The translations under genes and the position numbers were made by a program. A model generated the notes under the pieces. It worked only from the letters and a program-made list of their open reading frames with translations, was not told the DNA's origin and did no database searches. From Aquella oligotrophica (GTDB lineage: Bacteria; Pseudomonadota; Gammaproteobacteria; Burkholderiales; UBA11063): a stretch of 64,000 bases of DNA. Of the stretch, positions 1-10,016 are shown piece by piece (within the stretch, counting starts at the first letter, position 1; the number at the start of each line of letters is the position of its first letter). Location: NCBI RefSeq assembly GCF_002892535.1, contig NZ_CP024847.1:558001-622000 (forward strand), written 5' to 3'.

Positions 1-92
1 TGACACAAAAATCTTATAATTATGATTCTGATTCTGGGATTGGTTTTGGTCAGGTTTTTAAAAAAATAAAAAATATATTCAGAAATACGTAA
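1..92 (+). CDS. ftsA: FtsA, C-terminal end (partial)
   Basis: Only the last 29 codons are inside the window, read in the frame starting at base 3 and ending at TAA 90-92. The tail GFGQVFKKIKNIFRNT looks like the amphipathic membrane-targeting helix that ends FtsA, the actin-like protein that tethers FtsZ to the membrane. The position directly before ftsZ (10 bases between stop and ATG) is the standard division-cluster order. Identification rests on the tail and the context, since the rest of the gene is outside. Confidence 0.75.
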   Translation, partial: TQKSYNYDSDSGIGFGQVFKKIKNIFRNT

Positions 93-102
93 AGGCTTTA
101 TA

Positions 103-1281
103 ATGAATCAATTCTTTGAAATGGCAGAACAGGAAAGTAATTATAATATAGAAGCAGTATTTACTCATGTCGGTGAAGTTATTAAAGTAGTTGGTGTCGG
201 TGGTGGTGGTTGTAATGCTGTTGATAATATGGTAAAAAATGGCATTAAACATGTTGAATTTATCTGTGCTAATACAGATGCCAAAGCCTTAAGTCGTAAT
301 AAAGCTCATCATTTGATGCAACTTGGCCATGGATTAACTCGTGGGCTGGGTGCTGGAAGTCAGCCTGAAGTTGGGCAAAAATCGGCAATGGAAGACCGCG
401 AGAAAATTGCAGCATTATTAAAAGGTGCGGATATGCTATTTATTGCCGCAGGTATGGGTGGTGGTACTGGAACTGGTGCTGCGCCAGTAATTGCTGATAT
501 TGCTAGAAGCCTGAATATTCTAACCGTAGGTGTTGTAACTCGACCTTTTGATTATGAGGGTGAAAAACGCCGTAAGATTGCTGATCATGGGATTGAAGAA
601 TTACGTAAACATGTTGATTCATTGATTGTTATTCCAAACGAAAAATTGATGACTGAACTTGATGAAGATGTATCTATGCGTGAGGCATTTGCTGCTGCGG
701 ATGCAGTTTTACGTGGTGCGGTAGCTGGGATTACTGAGGTTATAAAAACTCCTGGTTTAATCAGTCTGGATTTTGCTGATGTGAAGACGGTAATGTCTGG
801 GCGTGGTTTAGCCATGATGGGCTCGGCGGCGGCTAAAGGGCAGCACCGTGCGCAGGAAGCAACCGAGAAGGCTATCTATAGTCCATTGTTGGATGATGTT
901 TCTCTTGATGGTGCTAAGGGTGTATTAGTGAACATATCTTCTGCACCTGGCGCATTAAAAATGCGTGAGTACCACGAAATTATTGGGATTATCCAGCGCC
1001 ATATTCACCCAGAAGCTGATTTTAAATCAGGCATGGCAGAGATAGAGGATATGGATGAAGAGGAAGTACGTGTAACTGTTATTGCAACAGGTCTTACCGA
1101 TATGCGCGCAGGTAATGAATTTCAGCCAGTTTTTGCCAAAGAGGATATGGGTCTAGCTGCTAATCAAGCTGTGGAAGGTGCCGCAGAAACAAGCCAGCAG
1201 GAGCAAGTTAATGATCCTTTTGCTAACTTTAACAAAAATGTATTTTCTACTCCGGCATTTTTCCGTAAAAATCGCTCATGA
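103..1281 (+). CDS. ftsZ: Cell division protein FtsZ
   Basis: Tubulin-like GTPase that polymerises into the Z ring at midcell. GGGGCNAV (residues 33-40) and the tubulin signature GMGGGTGTG (117-125) form the GTP site. The C-terminus STPAFFRKNRS is the conserved peptide that binds FtsA and ZipA, joined by a short variable linker (about 340-375). The length of 392 residues is normal. ATG 103 follows an AAAGG ribosome site; Met7 is a possible alternative start. It lies in the ftsA-ftsZ-lpxC order, and its stop overlaps the lpxC start (ATGA), so the two are translationally coupled. Confidence 0.98.
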   Translation: MNQFFEMAEQESNYNIEAVFTHVGEVIKVVGVGGGGCNAVDNMVKNGIKHVEFICANTDAKALSRNKAHHLMQLGHGLTRGLGAGSQPEVGQKSAMEDREKIAALLKGADMLFIAAGMGGGTGTGAAPVIADIARSLNILTVGVVTRPFDYEGEKRRKIADHGIEELRKHVDSLIVIPNEKLMTELDEDVSMREAFAAADAVLRGAVAGITEVIKTPGLISLDFADVKTVMSGRGLAMMGSAAAKGQHRAQEATEKAIYSPLLDDVSLDGAKGVLVNISSAPGALKMREYHEIIGIIQRHIHPEADFKSGMAEIEDMDEEEVRVTVIATGLTDMRAGNEFQPVFAKEDMGLAANQAVEGAAETSQQEQVNDPFANFNKNVFSTPAFFRKNRS

Positions 1282-2186
1282 TTCATCAACGATCTATTAA
1301 GAATCCGATTTCAGTAATTGGAGTCGGACTTCACTCTGGTTGCCGGGTTTCTTTGACACTCAAGCCAGCTAAAGCTGATCAGGGGATTACTTTTGTTCGA
1401 ACTGATTTGCCTAATACTCCTGCTATACAATGTCATCCGTTTTTGATTAATGATACCAGATTATCTTCTACTCTTGTTGATGAAGCAGGTGTAAGAGTGG
1501 GTACGATTGAGCATTTAATGTCAGCATTTGCCTGTTATGGAATTGATAATATTATTGTTGAATTATCTGCTCCAGAGATTCCAATTATGGATGGCTCATC
1601 CAATTCTTTTTTATATCTACTAAGCCAAGCTGAGATTATTGATCAAAATGCAAAGAAAAAATATATCAGAATAAAAGAACCAATAGAAGTGGTGGAACCA
1701 GATAAGTGGGTAAAATTTACACCATTTGATGGCTATAAGGTTAAATTAAGTATTGATTTTGGTAATCATCCATTATTTAAACCTGAAAATAATAGCTGTG
1801 AAATTGATTTTAGCAAGCAATCTTATGTGGATGAAATTAGTCGCGCACGAACATTTTGTTTTGTTCGTGATATCGAAAGTATGCGTAATAATGGTCTTGG
1901 GCTTGGTGGTAATCTGAATAATGCACTGGTTCTTGATGGCGATGCTATTCTTAATGAAGGCGGGTTACGTTTTGATGATGAGTTTGTTCGTCACAAAATA
2001 CTTGATGCGATTGGCGATCTATATATTGTTGGTCATCAGGTTATTGGTGGCTTTGAGGGCTATAAATCTGGACATGCAGTTAATAATAAATTACTTCGCA
2101 AGTTACTCAGTCATCCGGATAGCTGGGAATATGTAACTTATGACGACCCTGAAGAGGTGCCACAAAGTTTTCATTACGTTCGCTGA
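1278..2186 (+). CDS. lpxC: UDP-3-O-acyl-N-acetylglucosamine deacetylase
   Basis: Zinc hydrolase for the committed step of lipid A synthesis, in the cytosol at the inner membrane. The expected metal and catalytic residues are present: His79 in GTIEHLMSAF, and His239 and Asp243 in FVRHKILDAIGD. His266 in GYKSGHAVN corresponds to the general acid. These match E. coli positions within one residue. The length of 302 residues is normal. The start overlaps the ftsZ stop by four bases. A stem-loop follows at 2205-2230. Confidence 0.97.
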   Translation: MIHQRSIKNPISVIGVGLHSGCRVSLTLKPAKADQGITFVRTDLPNTPAIQCHPFLINDTRLSSTLVDEAGVRVGTIEHLMSAFACYGIDNIIVELSAPEIPIMDGSSNSFLYLLSQAEIIDQNAKKKYIRIKEPIEVVEPDKWVKFTPFDGYKVKLSIDFGNHPLFKPENNSCEIDFSKQSYVDEISRARTFCFVRDIESMRNNGLGLGGNLNNALVLDGDAILNEGGLRFDDEFVRHKILDAIGDLYIVGHQVIGGFEGYKSGHAVNNKLLRKLLSHPDSWEYVTYDDPEEVPQSFHYVR

Positions 2187-2204
2187 TGAAGGTGTGTGAA
2201 TGAT

Positions 2205-2230
2205 AAAAGGTGTCATTAATGGCATCTTTT
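2205..2230 (+). terminator. Stem-loop after lpxC
   Basis: AAAAGGTGTCAT and ATGGCATCTTTT can pair over about 10 to 12 bp with two G-U pairs, followed by a T-rich stretch. It is a plausible intrinsic terminator for ftsZ-lpxC, though the T run is interrupted. Confidence 0.55.
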
Positions 2231-2272
2231 GTCATTTATTGATACTAATTAATTGAACTTTACTTTGGCTAT

Positions 2273-2704
2273 ATGAGAAAAATAATGGATTCATGCTTTT
2301 TTTGTGACAATATAGGTGGAACAATTTTATTTAATTGTGATCTATATCGTATTATATTGATTGACTCCGAAACTGACTATCCGGGGTTTATTCGTGTTGT
2401 TTTAAATAGGCATGTAAAAGAAATTTCTGATCTTAATGATAAGGATGCTTTGAGTTTATTTAAAGCCATATTAGAGAGTGAAAAGATAATCCGAGATGTT
2501 TATAATCCAGATAAAATAAATGTTGCTAGTCTTGGAAATGTAACACCTCATGTGCACTGGCATATCATTCCTAGGTTTATTTATGATAAACACTATCCAA
2601 ACCCCATTTGGGGTGAAGTTACTCATCCTGAATATATTCCCTCAAAAGAAATAATTGGAGTAAAAGATAGGTTAATTCAGCAATTTAAAAACTTTACTAT
2701 ATAA
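2273..2704 (+). CDS. HIT-family nucleotide hydrolase
   Basis: Histidine-triad protein of 143 residues. The active-site signature HVHWHIIPR (near residue 93) is the H-x-H-x-H triad that forms a nucleotidyl-His intermediate. CFFC near the N-terminus is a usual extra metal-binding pair in proteobacterial HIT proteins. These enzymes hydrolyse AMP derivatives or dinucleoside polyphosphates; the physiological substrate cannot be read here. Neither ATG 2273 nor ATG 2285 (MDSCFFCDN) has a strong ribosome site, and the second gives the more typical N-terminus. It stands 16 bases before dnaE and may be cotranscribed with it. Confidence 0.9.
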   Translation: MRKIMDSCFFCDNIGGTILFNCDLYRIILIDSETDYPGFIRVVLNRHVKEISDLNDKDALSLFKAILESEKIIRDVYNPDKINVASLGNVTPHVHWHIIPRFIYDKHYPNPIWGEVTHPEYIPSKEIIGVKDRLIQQFKNFTI

Positions 2705-2720
2705 GATATTAGATAATATT

Positions 2721-5700
2721 ATGAGTGATTTTGTTCATCTACGATTACATACTGAGTTTTCAGTAACTGACAGTACGCTTAGGATTAAGCCAACTATTAA
2801 GCAGGCAAAAAATTTTAATATGCTTGCTTTAGCCATGACTGATTTGCAAAATATGTTTGGCTTGGTGAAATTTTATAAAGGTTGCCGCGAAGCTGGAATA
2901 AAGCCAATAATTGGCAGTGAGATTAATGTTGAGGGTGCTGAATTTAACTATTGTTTATTGGTACTTGCAAAAAATCTGGCTGGTTATCGTCAGATTTGCG
3001 AATGGCTTACTAGATCATATGTTGAGAATAAAATTCTTGATATGCCCTACATTAAGGAAGACTGGCTAAGATCGACTTCGTGCCAAGATGTGATTCTACT
3101 TTCTGGTGCAGATCATGGGGACGTAGGCCAGTATTTGAAACAAAATCGCTACAAAGATGCTTTATCAGCCGCTCAGAAATGGCAAGAAGCCTTTGCTGAT
3201 AATTATTTCCTTGAGTTGCAACGAGTTTCATACCAAGATAGCGAAGATCTCTTGCAGGAAACTGTCAAGCTAAGTTCTGAATTGCAAATTCCTTTGGTAG
3301 CTACCCACCCAGTTCAATTTTTAAAACCCGAAGACTATACTGCTCATGAGGTTCGTGTCTGCGTTGCCGATGGTGAGATTCTTGATGATGCAAGACGTGT
3401 TTCTAAATATAGCGAGGATCAATATTTTAAATCTGCCGAAGAAATGCATCAGCTTTTTGCTGATATTCCAATTGCACTTACAAATAGTTTAGAAATAGCC
3501 AAAAAGTGTAATTTGGAACTAACTCTGGGTAAATATTTTCTGCCAAATTTTGCAACTCCCGATGGACAGCTACTTGATGAATACCTGTCATCACTATCAT
3601 ATAAAGGTTTAGAGCAGCGGCTTATTGAATTATTTCCGGATGAAAATATCCGTAAAGAAAATACTGAAACTTACTCTAAGCGACTTGAACGCGAGATTGA
3701 AACGATTATTCAGATGGGCTTTGCCGGATATTTCCTAATCGTTGCTGACTTCATTATCTGGGCAAAAAATAACGGTGTGCCCGTTGGACCGGGGCGTGGC
3801 TCAGGCGCAGGCTCTCTAGTTGCGTTTAGTTTGGGTATTACTGATATTGATCCCCTTCGTTATAGCCTTCTTTTTGAGCGCTTTCTTAACCCAGAACGGG
3901 TGTCAATGCCGGATTTTGATATCGACTTTTGTCAAGATAAACGTGAACGAGTAATTCAGTATGTGCAGGATAAGTATGGTGCAGATGCTGTTTCACAGAT
4001 AGCAACATTTGGTACTATGTCATCCAAAGCAGTAATCAAGGATGTAGGTAGGGCACTTGGCTTACCTTATGGTTTATGTGATTCAATTTCTAAACTTATC
4101 CAGAATACTCCAGCAAAAAGCTGGTCGCTTGAAGATGCCTATAATGAGTTTCCAGAATTAAAAGCTAGAATTGATAATGCTGATGATGATTTATTACGCT
4201 TATGGGAAACCTCCAAGCAGCTTGAAGATTTAACCAGAAATGTTGGTAAGCATGCAGCTGGCGTTTTGATTGCACCAAGTAAATTATCTGATTTCTGTCC
4301 GCTATATGTCGCGGATGGTATGCAAACTTCACAGCTAGATAAGGATGATGTTGAAACCATTGGCTTAGTTAAATTTGACTTTTTGGGCTTACGCAATCTA
4401 ACGATTATTCAGGAGGCTGTTGAGAATATTGAGCGCCTACATGGAGTAAGATTACATCTATCTAATTCTGAATTTGAAGATCCAAATGTTTATAAGCTTT
4501 TGCAAGCTGGAAATACGACTGCAATATTTCAGCTAGAGTCGCAGGGAATGAAACGTTTACTGGTGAAACTTGAACCCAGCCGTTTTGAAGATATTATTGC
4601 TGTATTGGCACTTTATCGTCCTGGACCTTTAGGTTCTGGGATGGTTGATGATTTTGTTAAGCGAAAAAAAGGTGAGGCTGAGATAGATTACTTTCACCCC
4701 GATTTACGCGATTGTCTTGACCCAACTTATGGGGTGATTGTTTATCAAGAACAGGTAATGCAGATTTCGCAGACTATTGGTGGTTATACGCTCGGGGGGC
4801 TGATCTTCTGCGTCGTGCTATGGGTAAAAAGAAGCCAGAAGAAATGGCAAAGCACCGGGCAATATTTACTGAAGGTGCACTAGCTAAGGGCTATGATAAA
4901 GATTTAGCCGAACGGTTATTTGATTTGATGGCAATGTTTGCCGAATATGGGTTTAATAAATCACATACCGCTGCTTATGCGGTTGTTTCATATCACACCG
5001 CATATCTTAAAGCTTATTATCCAGCATCATTTATGGCGGCAACTTTATCCTCAGAGTTGGATAAAACTGACAAGCTTTATGAGTTTTATCAGGATTGTGT
5101 CGATAATAAACTTGAAATATTACCACCGGACATTAATAAATCTTTTTATCGCTTTACGCCTGTAGCTGAGAAGAGGGGCGAAAAAGGTGGTTCAATCCGC
5201 TATGCGCTGGGTGCAATTAAGGGGATTGGTCAGAATGTCGTTGATATTATTGTTGCCGAACGGGAAAAAAATGGTGATTATAAAGATATAATTGATTTTT
5301 GCCGCCGAGTGGATAAGAAGGCAATCAATAAACGGACTCTAGAGAATTTGATAAAGGCTGGAGCATTTGATGCGCTTGAAGCTAATCGAGCTAAGTTATT
5401 TAATAATCTTGGTAAGATAATCGAGTTTGTCGAGCAGGAACGTCTGAATGAAAATCAGGGTTCGCTTTTTGATGTGTTTGGCAGTGAAGAACCAGAATTA
5501 ACGACTATTGAACTTGATGAATATCCGCCATTTAATACCAAAGATCAGCTAACTTTGGAAAAACAGGCAATCGGTTATTATCTCTCTGGTAGCCTATTTC
5601 AGGATTATCATGATATTTGTAAAAAGCTTGAGATTGTCTCTTTAAGCAAATTTAACTTAGAAGATGAAGATATTCAAGAGATTATTAATGCTCGTTATGA

Positions 5701-6226
5701 AAAGCATAAGCCAAAGGTATTAATTGGTGGGATAATTAACTATATGGGGTCGCGCCCAACTAAGAGCGGTGGTAAAATTGGTTTTATTCGGATTGAAGAT
5801 GATAGTGGTGAACTTGAATTTGTAATTTTCAATCAAGAATACGATAAATATAATCACTTATTGAAAATGGATGAGTTGGTTTTTGTTATTGGAGAAGTTA
5901 GTTACGATTCATTTCGTGATGAAATCAAGGTTAATGCGAATCAGGTGTTACAGTTAAATGAAGTGATTGCTAATCGGGTAAATTTGTTTGAACTTGAGTT
6001 AAGCAATGTTGATAACTGGCAACAATTACAAAAGTATTTGAGTTTATCGGCTGAAGGTACAATTCCATTAAAAATACGTTATAAAAATGAATCTGGACAG
6101 TGCTATTTACGCTTGGGTGAGGGATATCAAATCAGCAATCTAAGTTATGAGAATCTTGATGAAATAAGTAATCTTCTTGGCGAAAATGGAAAAAGCCGCT
6201 GGAGGTTTGGTATTAATCAGGTATAA
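2721..6226 (+). CDS. dnaE: DNA polymerase III alpha subunit, with a frameshift at a G6 run
   Basis: Replicative polymerase. The N-terminal PHP domain begins VHLRLHTEFSV. The catalytic aspartates sit in PDFDIDFCQDKRERV, and KFDFLGLRNLTII carries the third. A C-terminal OB fold (GGIINYMGSRPTKSGGKIG) follows. The first frame runs 2721-4883 and the second runs to 6226. They join at 4794-4799 (GGGGGG): the first frame reads YTLGG then nonsense, while one base back it reads [21 protein letters not shown], exactly the family sequence. The joined product would be about 1168 residues, a normal length. Because dnaE is essential, either a base is missing from the assembly or the ribosome or RNA polymerase slips by one at the G run. 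The clean continuation argues against decay. Confidence 0.95.
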
Positions 6227-6261
6227 TAATTACCAACGCTCTAAAATTAGCAAGGATTTTT

Positions 6262-7653
6262 GTGTATGGAATTAAGTCAAAAATGATGCAAACGGTAAAT
6301 ATTGTTATTCTGGCAGCAGGGCAAGGCAAACGAATGAACTCATCCTTGCCAAAAGTCCTACATCCAGTTAGTACTAAGCCAATGTTACAACATGTTATTG
6401 ATACTGCTTTAGAACTTAGTCCAGAAAGACTGATAGTAGTTTATGGGCATGGTGGCGATCAGGTACAAAATACACTGTTGCCTATTTATGGTGATAAAAT
6501 TCAATGGGCGCATCAGGATCAGCAGCTTGGGACTGGGCATGCCTTAAAGTGTGCTTTACCTTATTTAAGTAATTCTGGGGTTACTTTAGTTCTATATGGT
6601 GATGTGCCACTAATAAGTCTTGCGACTTTACAGAAAATGCTAGCTAAATATCAAGATAGTATTGTCATGCTAACGGATGAAGTTGATAATCCAGCTGGTT
6701 ATGGTCGGGTAGTTAGAAATAGTGAGTTTGCAATAACTGGGATTATTGAAGAGAAAGATGCCTCGCAGAGTGAACGACTTATCCGTGAGATCAATACTGG
6801 GTTTTATGTTTTACCCAATAAAAAACTTGCTGACTGGTTAAGCCGTTTATCCAATAATAACAACCAGAATGAGTATTATCTTACCGATGTGATTGGCTTG
6901 GCTTATCAGGATGGAGTAGAAATTGACTATGTTTTATCTCCGCATCATTATGAAGTCTTAGGTGTTAATAATAAGTTGCAGCTAGAGCAGCTGGAGCGTA
7001 TTTATCAGCTTAATCGGGCGAATAAATTGCTTGAGGCTGGAGTTACCCTTTATGATAAAACTCGGATTGAGATTCGAGGCAGTATAAAAGCTGGAAAAGA
7101 TTGCTGTGTTGATGTGAACTGCATTTTTGAAGGCGATGTGGTTTTAGGTGATAATGTGACTATTGGAGCTGGATGTATTATCAAAAATGCTACAATTGCA
7201 GATAATGTTACAATTAAGCCATATACTATTATTGAGGAAGCTAGAATTTCAGCAGGTGCGCAAATTGGTCCATATGCTAGACTGCGTCCGGGGACTGAGC
7301 TTGCGGAAGATACGCATGTCGGTAATTTTGTTGAAATCAAGAAAAGCCAGGTAGGTAAAGGTTCAAAGATAAATCATCTGACATATATTGGTGATGCTAA
7401 TATTGGCAGTAAAGTGAATGTTGGAGCTGGGAGTGTTACTTGTAATTACGACGGGCAAAATAAATTTAAAACTGTAATAGGTGATAATGTTTTTGTTGGT
7501 TCTGGTACAATGTTGGTTGCACCAGTATCATTAAAAAATGGCTCATTAATCGGTGCTGGGTCAGTTATTACTGAAGATACTCCAGAAAACGAGTTGACTT
7601 TGGCAAGGACAAAGCAGGTTACAGTATATGGTTGGAAAAAACGGAATAAATAA
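6262..7653 (+). CDS. glmU: Bifunctional UDP-N-acetylglucosamine pyrophosphorylase / glucosamine-1-phosphate acetyltransferase
   Basis: Makes UDP-GlcNAc for peptidoglycan and LPS. The N-terminal nucleotidyltransferase domain has LAAGQGKRMNSSLPKVLHP and YGDVPL. The C-terminal half is a left-handed beta helix of hexapeptide repeats with the acetyltransferase residues (RPGTELAE, HLTYIGDA, TCNYDGQNKFKT). The 463-residue length fits. GTG 6262 has AAGGA five bases upstream; the in-frame ATG ATG at 6283/6286 gives an N-terminus closer to other GlmU proteins, so the start is uncertain by seven or eight residues. Confidence 0.97.
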   Translation: MYGIKSKMMQTVNIVILAAGQGKRMNSSLPKVLHPVSTKPMLQHVIDTALELSPERLIVVYGHGGDQVQNTLLPIYGDKIQWAHQDQQLGTGHALKCALPYLSNSGVTLVLYGDVPLISLATLQKMLAKYQDSIVMLTDEVDNPAGYGRVVRNSEFAITGIIEEKDASQSERLIREINTGFYVLPNKKLADWLSRLSNNNNQNEYYLTDVIGLAYQDGVEIDYVLSPHHYEVLGVNNKLQLEQLERIYQLNRANKLLEAGVTLYDKTRIEIRGSIKAGKDCCVDVNCIFEGDVVLGDNVTIGAGCIIKNATIADNVTIKPYTIIEEARISAGAQIGPYARLRPGTELAEDTHVGNFVEIKKSQVGKGSKINHLTYIGDANIGSKVNVGAGSVTCNYDGQNKFKTVIGDNVFVGSGTMLVAPVSLKNGSLIGAGSVITEDTPENELTLARTKQVTVYGWKKRNK

Positions 7654-7668
7654 TCAAGAGGTAGTTGC

Positions 7669-9102
7669 ATGCGCATCAAGAAAATAACTAATTTAATTGC
7701 ACTGTCTATAGTATCAGCATTAAGTGGATGTGCGATCTTTGGGCCCAGTTATGATAAGCCTGATACACAAGATCCGCAAAAATGGGTTAGTCGGGATTAT
7801 TTATCCGTAACTGAAAGTGATAATTTACCTGCGATGGCTTGGTGGAAATCATTTAATGATCCTGTACTTGATAATTTGATGGAAAGCGCATTAAAGAATA
7901 ATAATAATATTCAGGCAGCAGTTGGTAATGTTATTGCTGCAAAAGGATACTTACAACAGGTTCAGGCTGCGTGGATTCCAACTGGTAGTGCGCAGGTTGG
8001 TTATCAAACGCGTGCGGTTTATGGTGAAGGATATAACGCTGGTTTACTGCCTGCATACACCATAAATATTTTCCAAGCAATTCGTAGTATTCAGTATGCT
8101 GAAGCTAGTTATCAAGCACAGGTGGCTGCTAAAGATGCAATGCGTTTAAGTATTATCAGTCAGGTTGTTGGTGGTTACTTTACTTTACGCGGTAATGACT
8201 ATCTGCTAGTATTGCAAAAACAACTGGTAAAAGATTTGGGTGAAATATTGACTTTAGCTAAACAGCAGTATAAAGATGGTTATATTTCTCTGTATCAATT
8301 GCAGCAGTATATTGAGAATTATAATCAGGCGTTAGCACAGGTTCCGATTATTGAGAAAAATATTGTAGCTTCACGTAATACGTTAAGAGTTCTATTGAAT
8401 GAAAATCCAGGTGATGTTGATCGTGGTTTGGATTTTATGAAGATTAATAGTTATGGTGTGATTCCATCAAATATTCCATCAACAGTACTACGTAATCGTC
8501 CGGATGTTCAGCAGTCAGAGCAACAGCTGATTGCAGCTAATGCTAATATTGGTGTAGCAACTTCGCAGTTTTTCCCTACTATTAGCCTAAATGGTAATGC
8601 TGGTGCTGCCTCAAATGCTCTAAATAGCTTATTCACTCCAGGTAATGAATTCTGGAACTATACAGCTACGGCAACCATTCCAATCCTTAATTTTAGCATT
8701 TATGGACAAATTGATCAGGCTAAAGGTCAATATTACAATGCTTATTACAATTATTTACAGACTGTTCGTAATGCTTTTGCTTCAGTTGATTCTGATTTCT
8801 CGGCACATGATCAGGTTACCAAAAGTCTTGATACTCAAATTAAATACTATGACAGTACTGTAGTAGCGTATAAGCTTGCTCAGCAAAGCTTTAAAGATGG
8901 CTTATATAGCTTACCAACACTTCTGAATAATGCTGTAACCATGGATAATGCGGCAATCACGGTTGCGAATAGTAAGCAAACTCAGTTAAATACAATTGTT
9001 CAGCTGTATCAGGATCTTGGTGGTGGTTATGCTTATAAAAACTATAGTTATGAGAGTGCTAATCGCTTTGGCGACCAGCATGATGCTCATTTCATTTGGT
9101 AG
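7669..9102 (+). CDS. Outer-membrane efflux lipoprotein, NodT/OprM family
   Basis: TolC-type outer-membrane channel for a tripartite exporter. The lipobox LSGC at about residues 19-22 predicts a lipid anchor, followed by the family opening (WWKSFNDPVLDNLM, ALKNNNNIQAA). The two OEP repeats span about 60-260 and 270-460, with TVLRNRPDVQQSEQQL at the repeat boundary. The length of 477 is typical. No membrane-fusion or inner-membrane pump gene is adjacent, so the partner must be encoded elsewhere. It follows glmU by 15 bases with a good AGAGG site and precedes the dehydrogenase by 9 bases, so the three may share a transcript. Confidence 0.9.
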   Translation: MRIKKITNLIALSIVSALSGCAIFGPSYDKPDTQDPQKWVSRDYLSVTESDNLPAMAWWKSFNDPVLDNLMESALKNNNNIQAAVGNVIAAKGYLQQVQAAWIPTGSAQVGYQTRAVYGEGYNAGLLPAYTINIFQAIRSIQYAEASYQAQVAAKDAMRLSIISQVVGGYFTLRGNDYLLVLQKQLVKDLGEILTLAKQQYKDGYISLYQLQQYIENYNQALAQVPIIEKNIVASRNTLRVLLNENPGDVDRGLDFMKINSYGVIPSNIPSTVLRNRPDVQQSEQQLIAANANIGVATSQFFPTISLNGNAGAASNALNSLFTPGNEFWNYTATATIPILNFSIYGQIDQAKGQYYNAYYNYLQTVRNAFASVDSDFSAHDQVTKSLDTQIKYYDSTVVAYKLAQQSFKDGLYSLPTLLNNAVTMDNAAITVANSKQTQLNTIVQLYQDLGGGYAYKNYSYESANRFGDQHDAHFIW

Positions 9103-9111
9103 GGCGAACTG

Positions 9112-9888
9112 GTGTTAAATCGTATCAAGGATAAAACCGTATTAATCACTGGAGCTAGTTCTGGGATTGGTGCTGCTTGTGCCAAAGAGTTTGCCTCTTA
9201 TGGTTGCAGATTAATTCTTGCTGCTAGAAGAGTTGATCGACTTGAGGCTCTTCGTGAGAGTTTACAGTCTGAATTTGGTATTGAGATATTTGTGGTTGGA
9301 ATGGATGTTACCCATGCCAAGCAGGTTGAGATGGTACTAAATCACTTACCTGAAGCATATTCTGAGATTGACATTCTAGTCAACAATGCAGGGTTGGCTT
9401 TAGGTTTGGATAATTTTATTGATGATGACCCGAATAATTGGGAAACGATGATTGAAACCAATATTAAAGGGTTTCTTTCGGTATTAAGGCTAATTAGCCA
9501 AAAAATGGTACGACAAGGCTTTGGACATATAATTAATATTGGCTCAGTTGCTGGTGTTGAATCGTATGCCAAAGGTGGTGTATATTGTGCAACCAAACAT
9601 GCAGTTCATGCAATTACTCAAAGTTTGCGTGAAGAAATGATTGAGCACGGTATAAAAGTGAGTGAAATATTGCCGGGGGCAGTAAATACTGAGTTTAGTC
9701 AAGTTCGGTTTCATGGTAATACCGAACGTGCGGAAAAAGTATATGATGGGTTTGAACCATTACAGGCTGAAGATATCGCCAATTTGATAGTCTATACAGC
9801 AAACCTTCCTCTTCATGTTAATCTTGCTGAGTCTCTGATTCTTGCTGGTCGACAAGCTCGTGCGACCAAGGTTCACCGTCAGGGATAA
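9112..9888 (+). CDS. Short-chain dehydrogenase, YdfG-like
   Basis: NAD(P)-dependent oxidoreductase of 258 residues. TGASSGIG near the N-terminus is the cofactor loop, NNAG follows beta-4, and the catalytic set is Ser in INIGSVAG with Tyr and Lys in YCATK. The stretch PGAVNTEFSQVRFHGNTERAE resembles the C-terminal part of YdfG, which oxidises 3-hydroxy acids such as serine and reduces malonic semialdehyde. That substrate is by analogy only. The start is GTG 9112, nine bases after the previous stop. Confidence 0.88.
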   Translation: MLNRIKDKTVLITGASSGIGAACAKEFASYGCRLILAARRVDRLEALRESLQSEFGIEIFVVGMDVTHAKQVEMVLNHLPEAYSEIDILVNNAGLALGLDNFIDDDPNNWETMIETNIKGFLSVLRLISQKMVRQGFGHIINIGSVAGVESYAKGGVYCATKHAVHAITQSLREEMIEHGIKVSEILPGAVNTEFSQVRFHGNTERAEKVYDGFEPLQAEDIANLIVYTANLPLHVNLAESLILAGRQARATKVHRQG

Positions 9889-9898
9889 CAATTCTTTA

Positions 9899-9928
9899 GC
9901 AGGTGGTCTTTTGCACCTGCTTCTTTAT
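9899..9928 (+). terminator. Intrinsic terminator after the dehydrogenase gene
   Basis: GCAGGTG and CACCTGC form a perfect 7-bp stem with an 8-base loop, followed by a T-rich tail (TTCTTTATTTT). This ends the glmU-side transcript before the helicase gene. Confidence 0.75.
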
Positions 9929-10016
9929 TTTAATACTTTGCTAAGTATGCTAACTGCATCAAGTTTTACTTTTTGGCGCAGTAATAGATATTTGCAGTCT
10001 AAAAAGGATAAACTAT

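Noticed and set aside
4938-5165. Alternative-frame ORFs within dnaE
   Set aside because: They overlap the true polymerase frame and have no motif.
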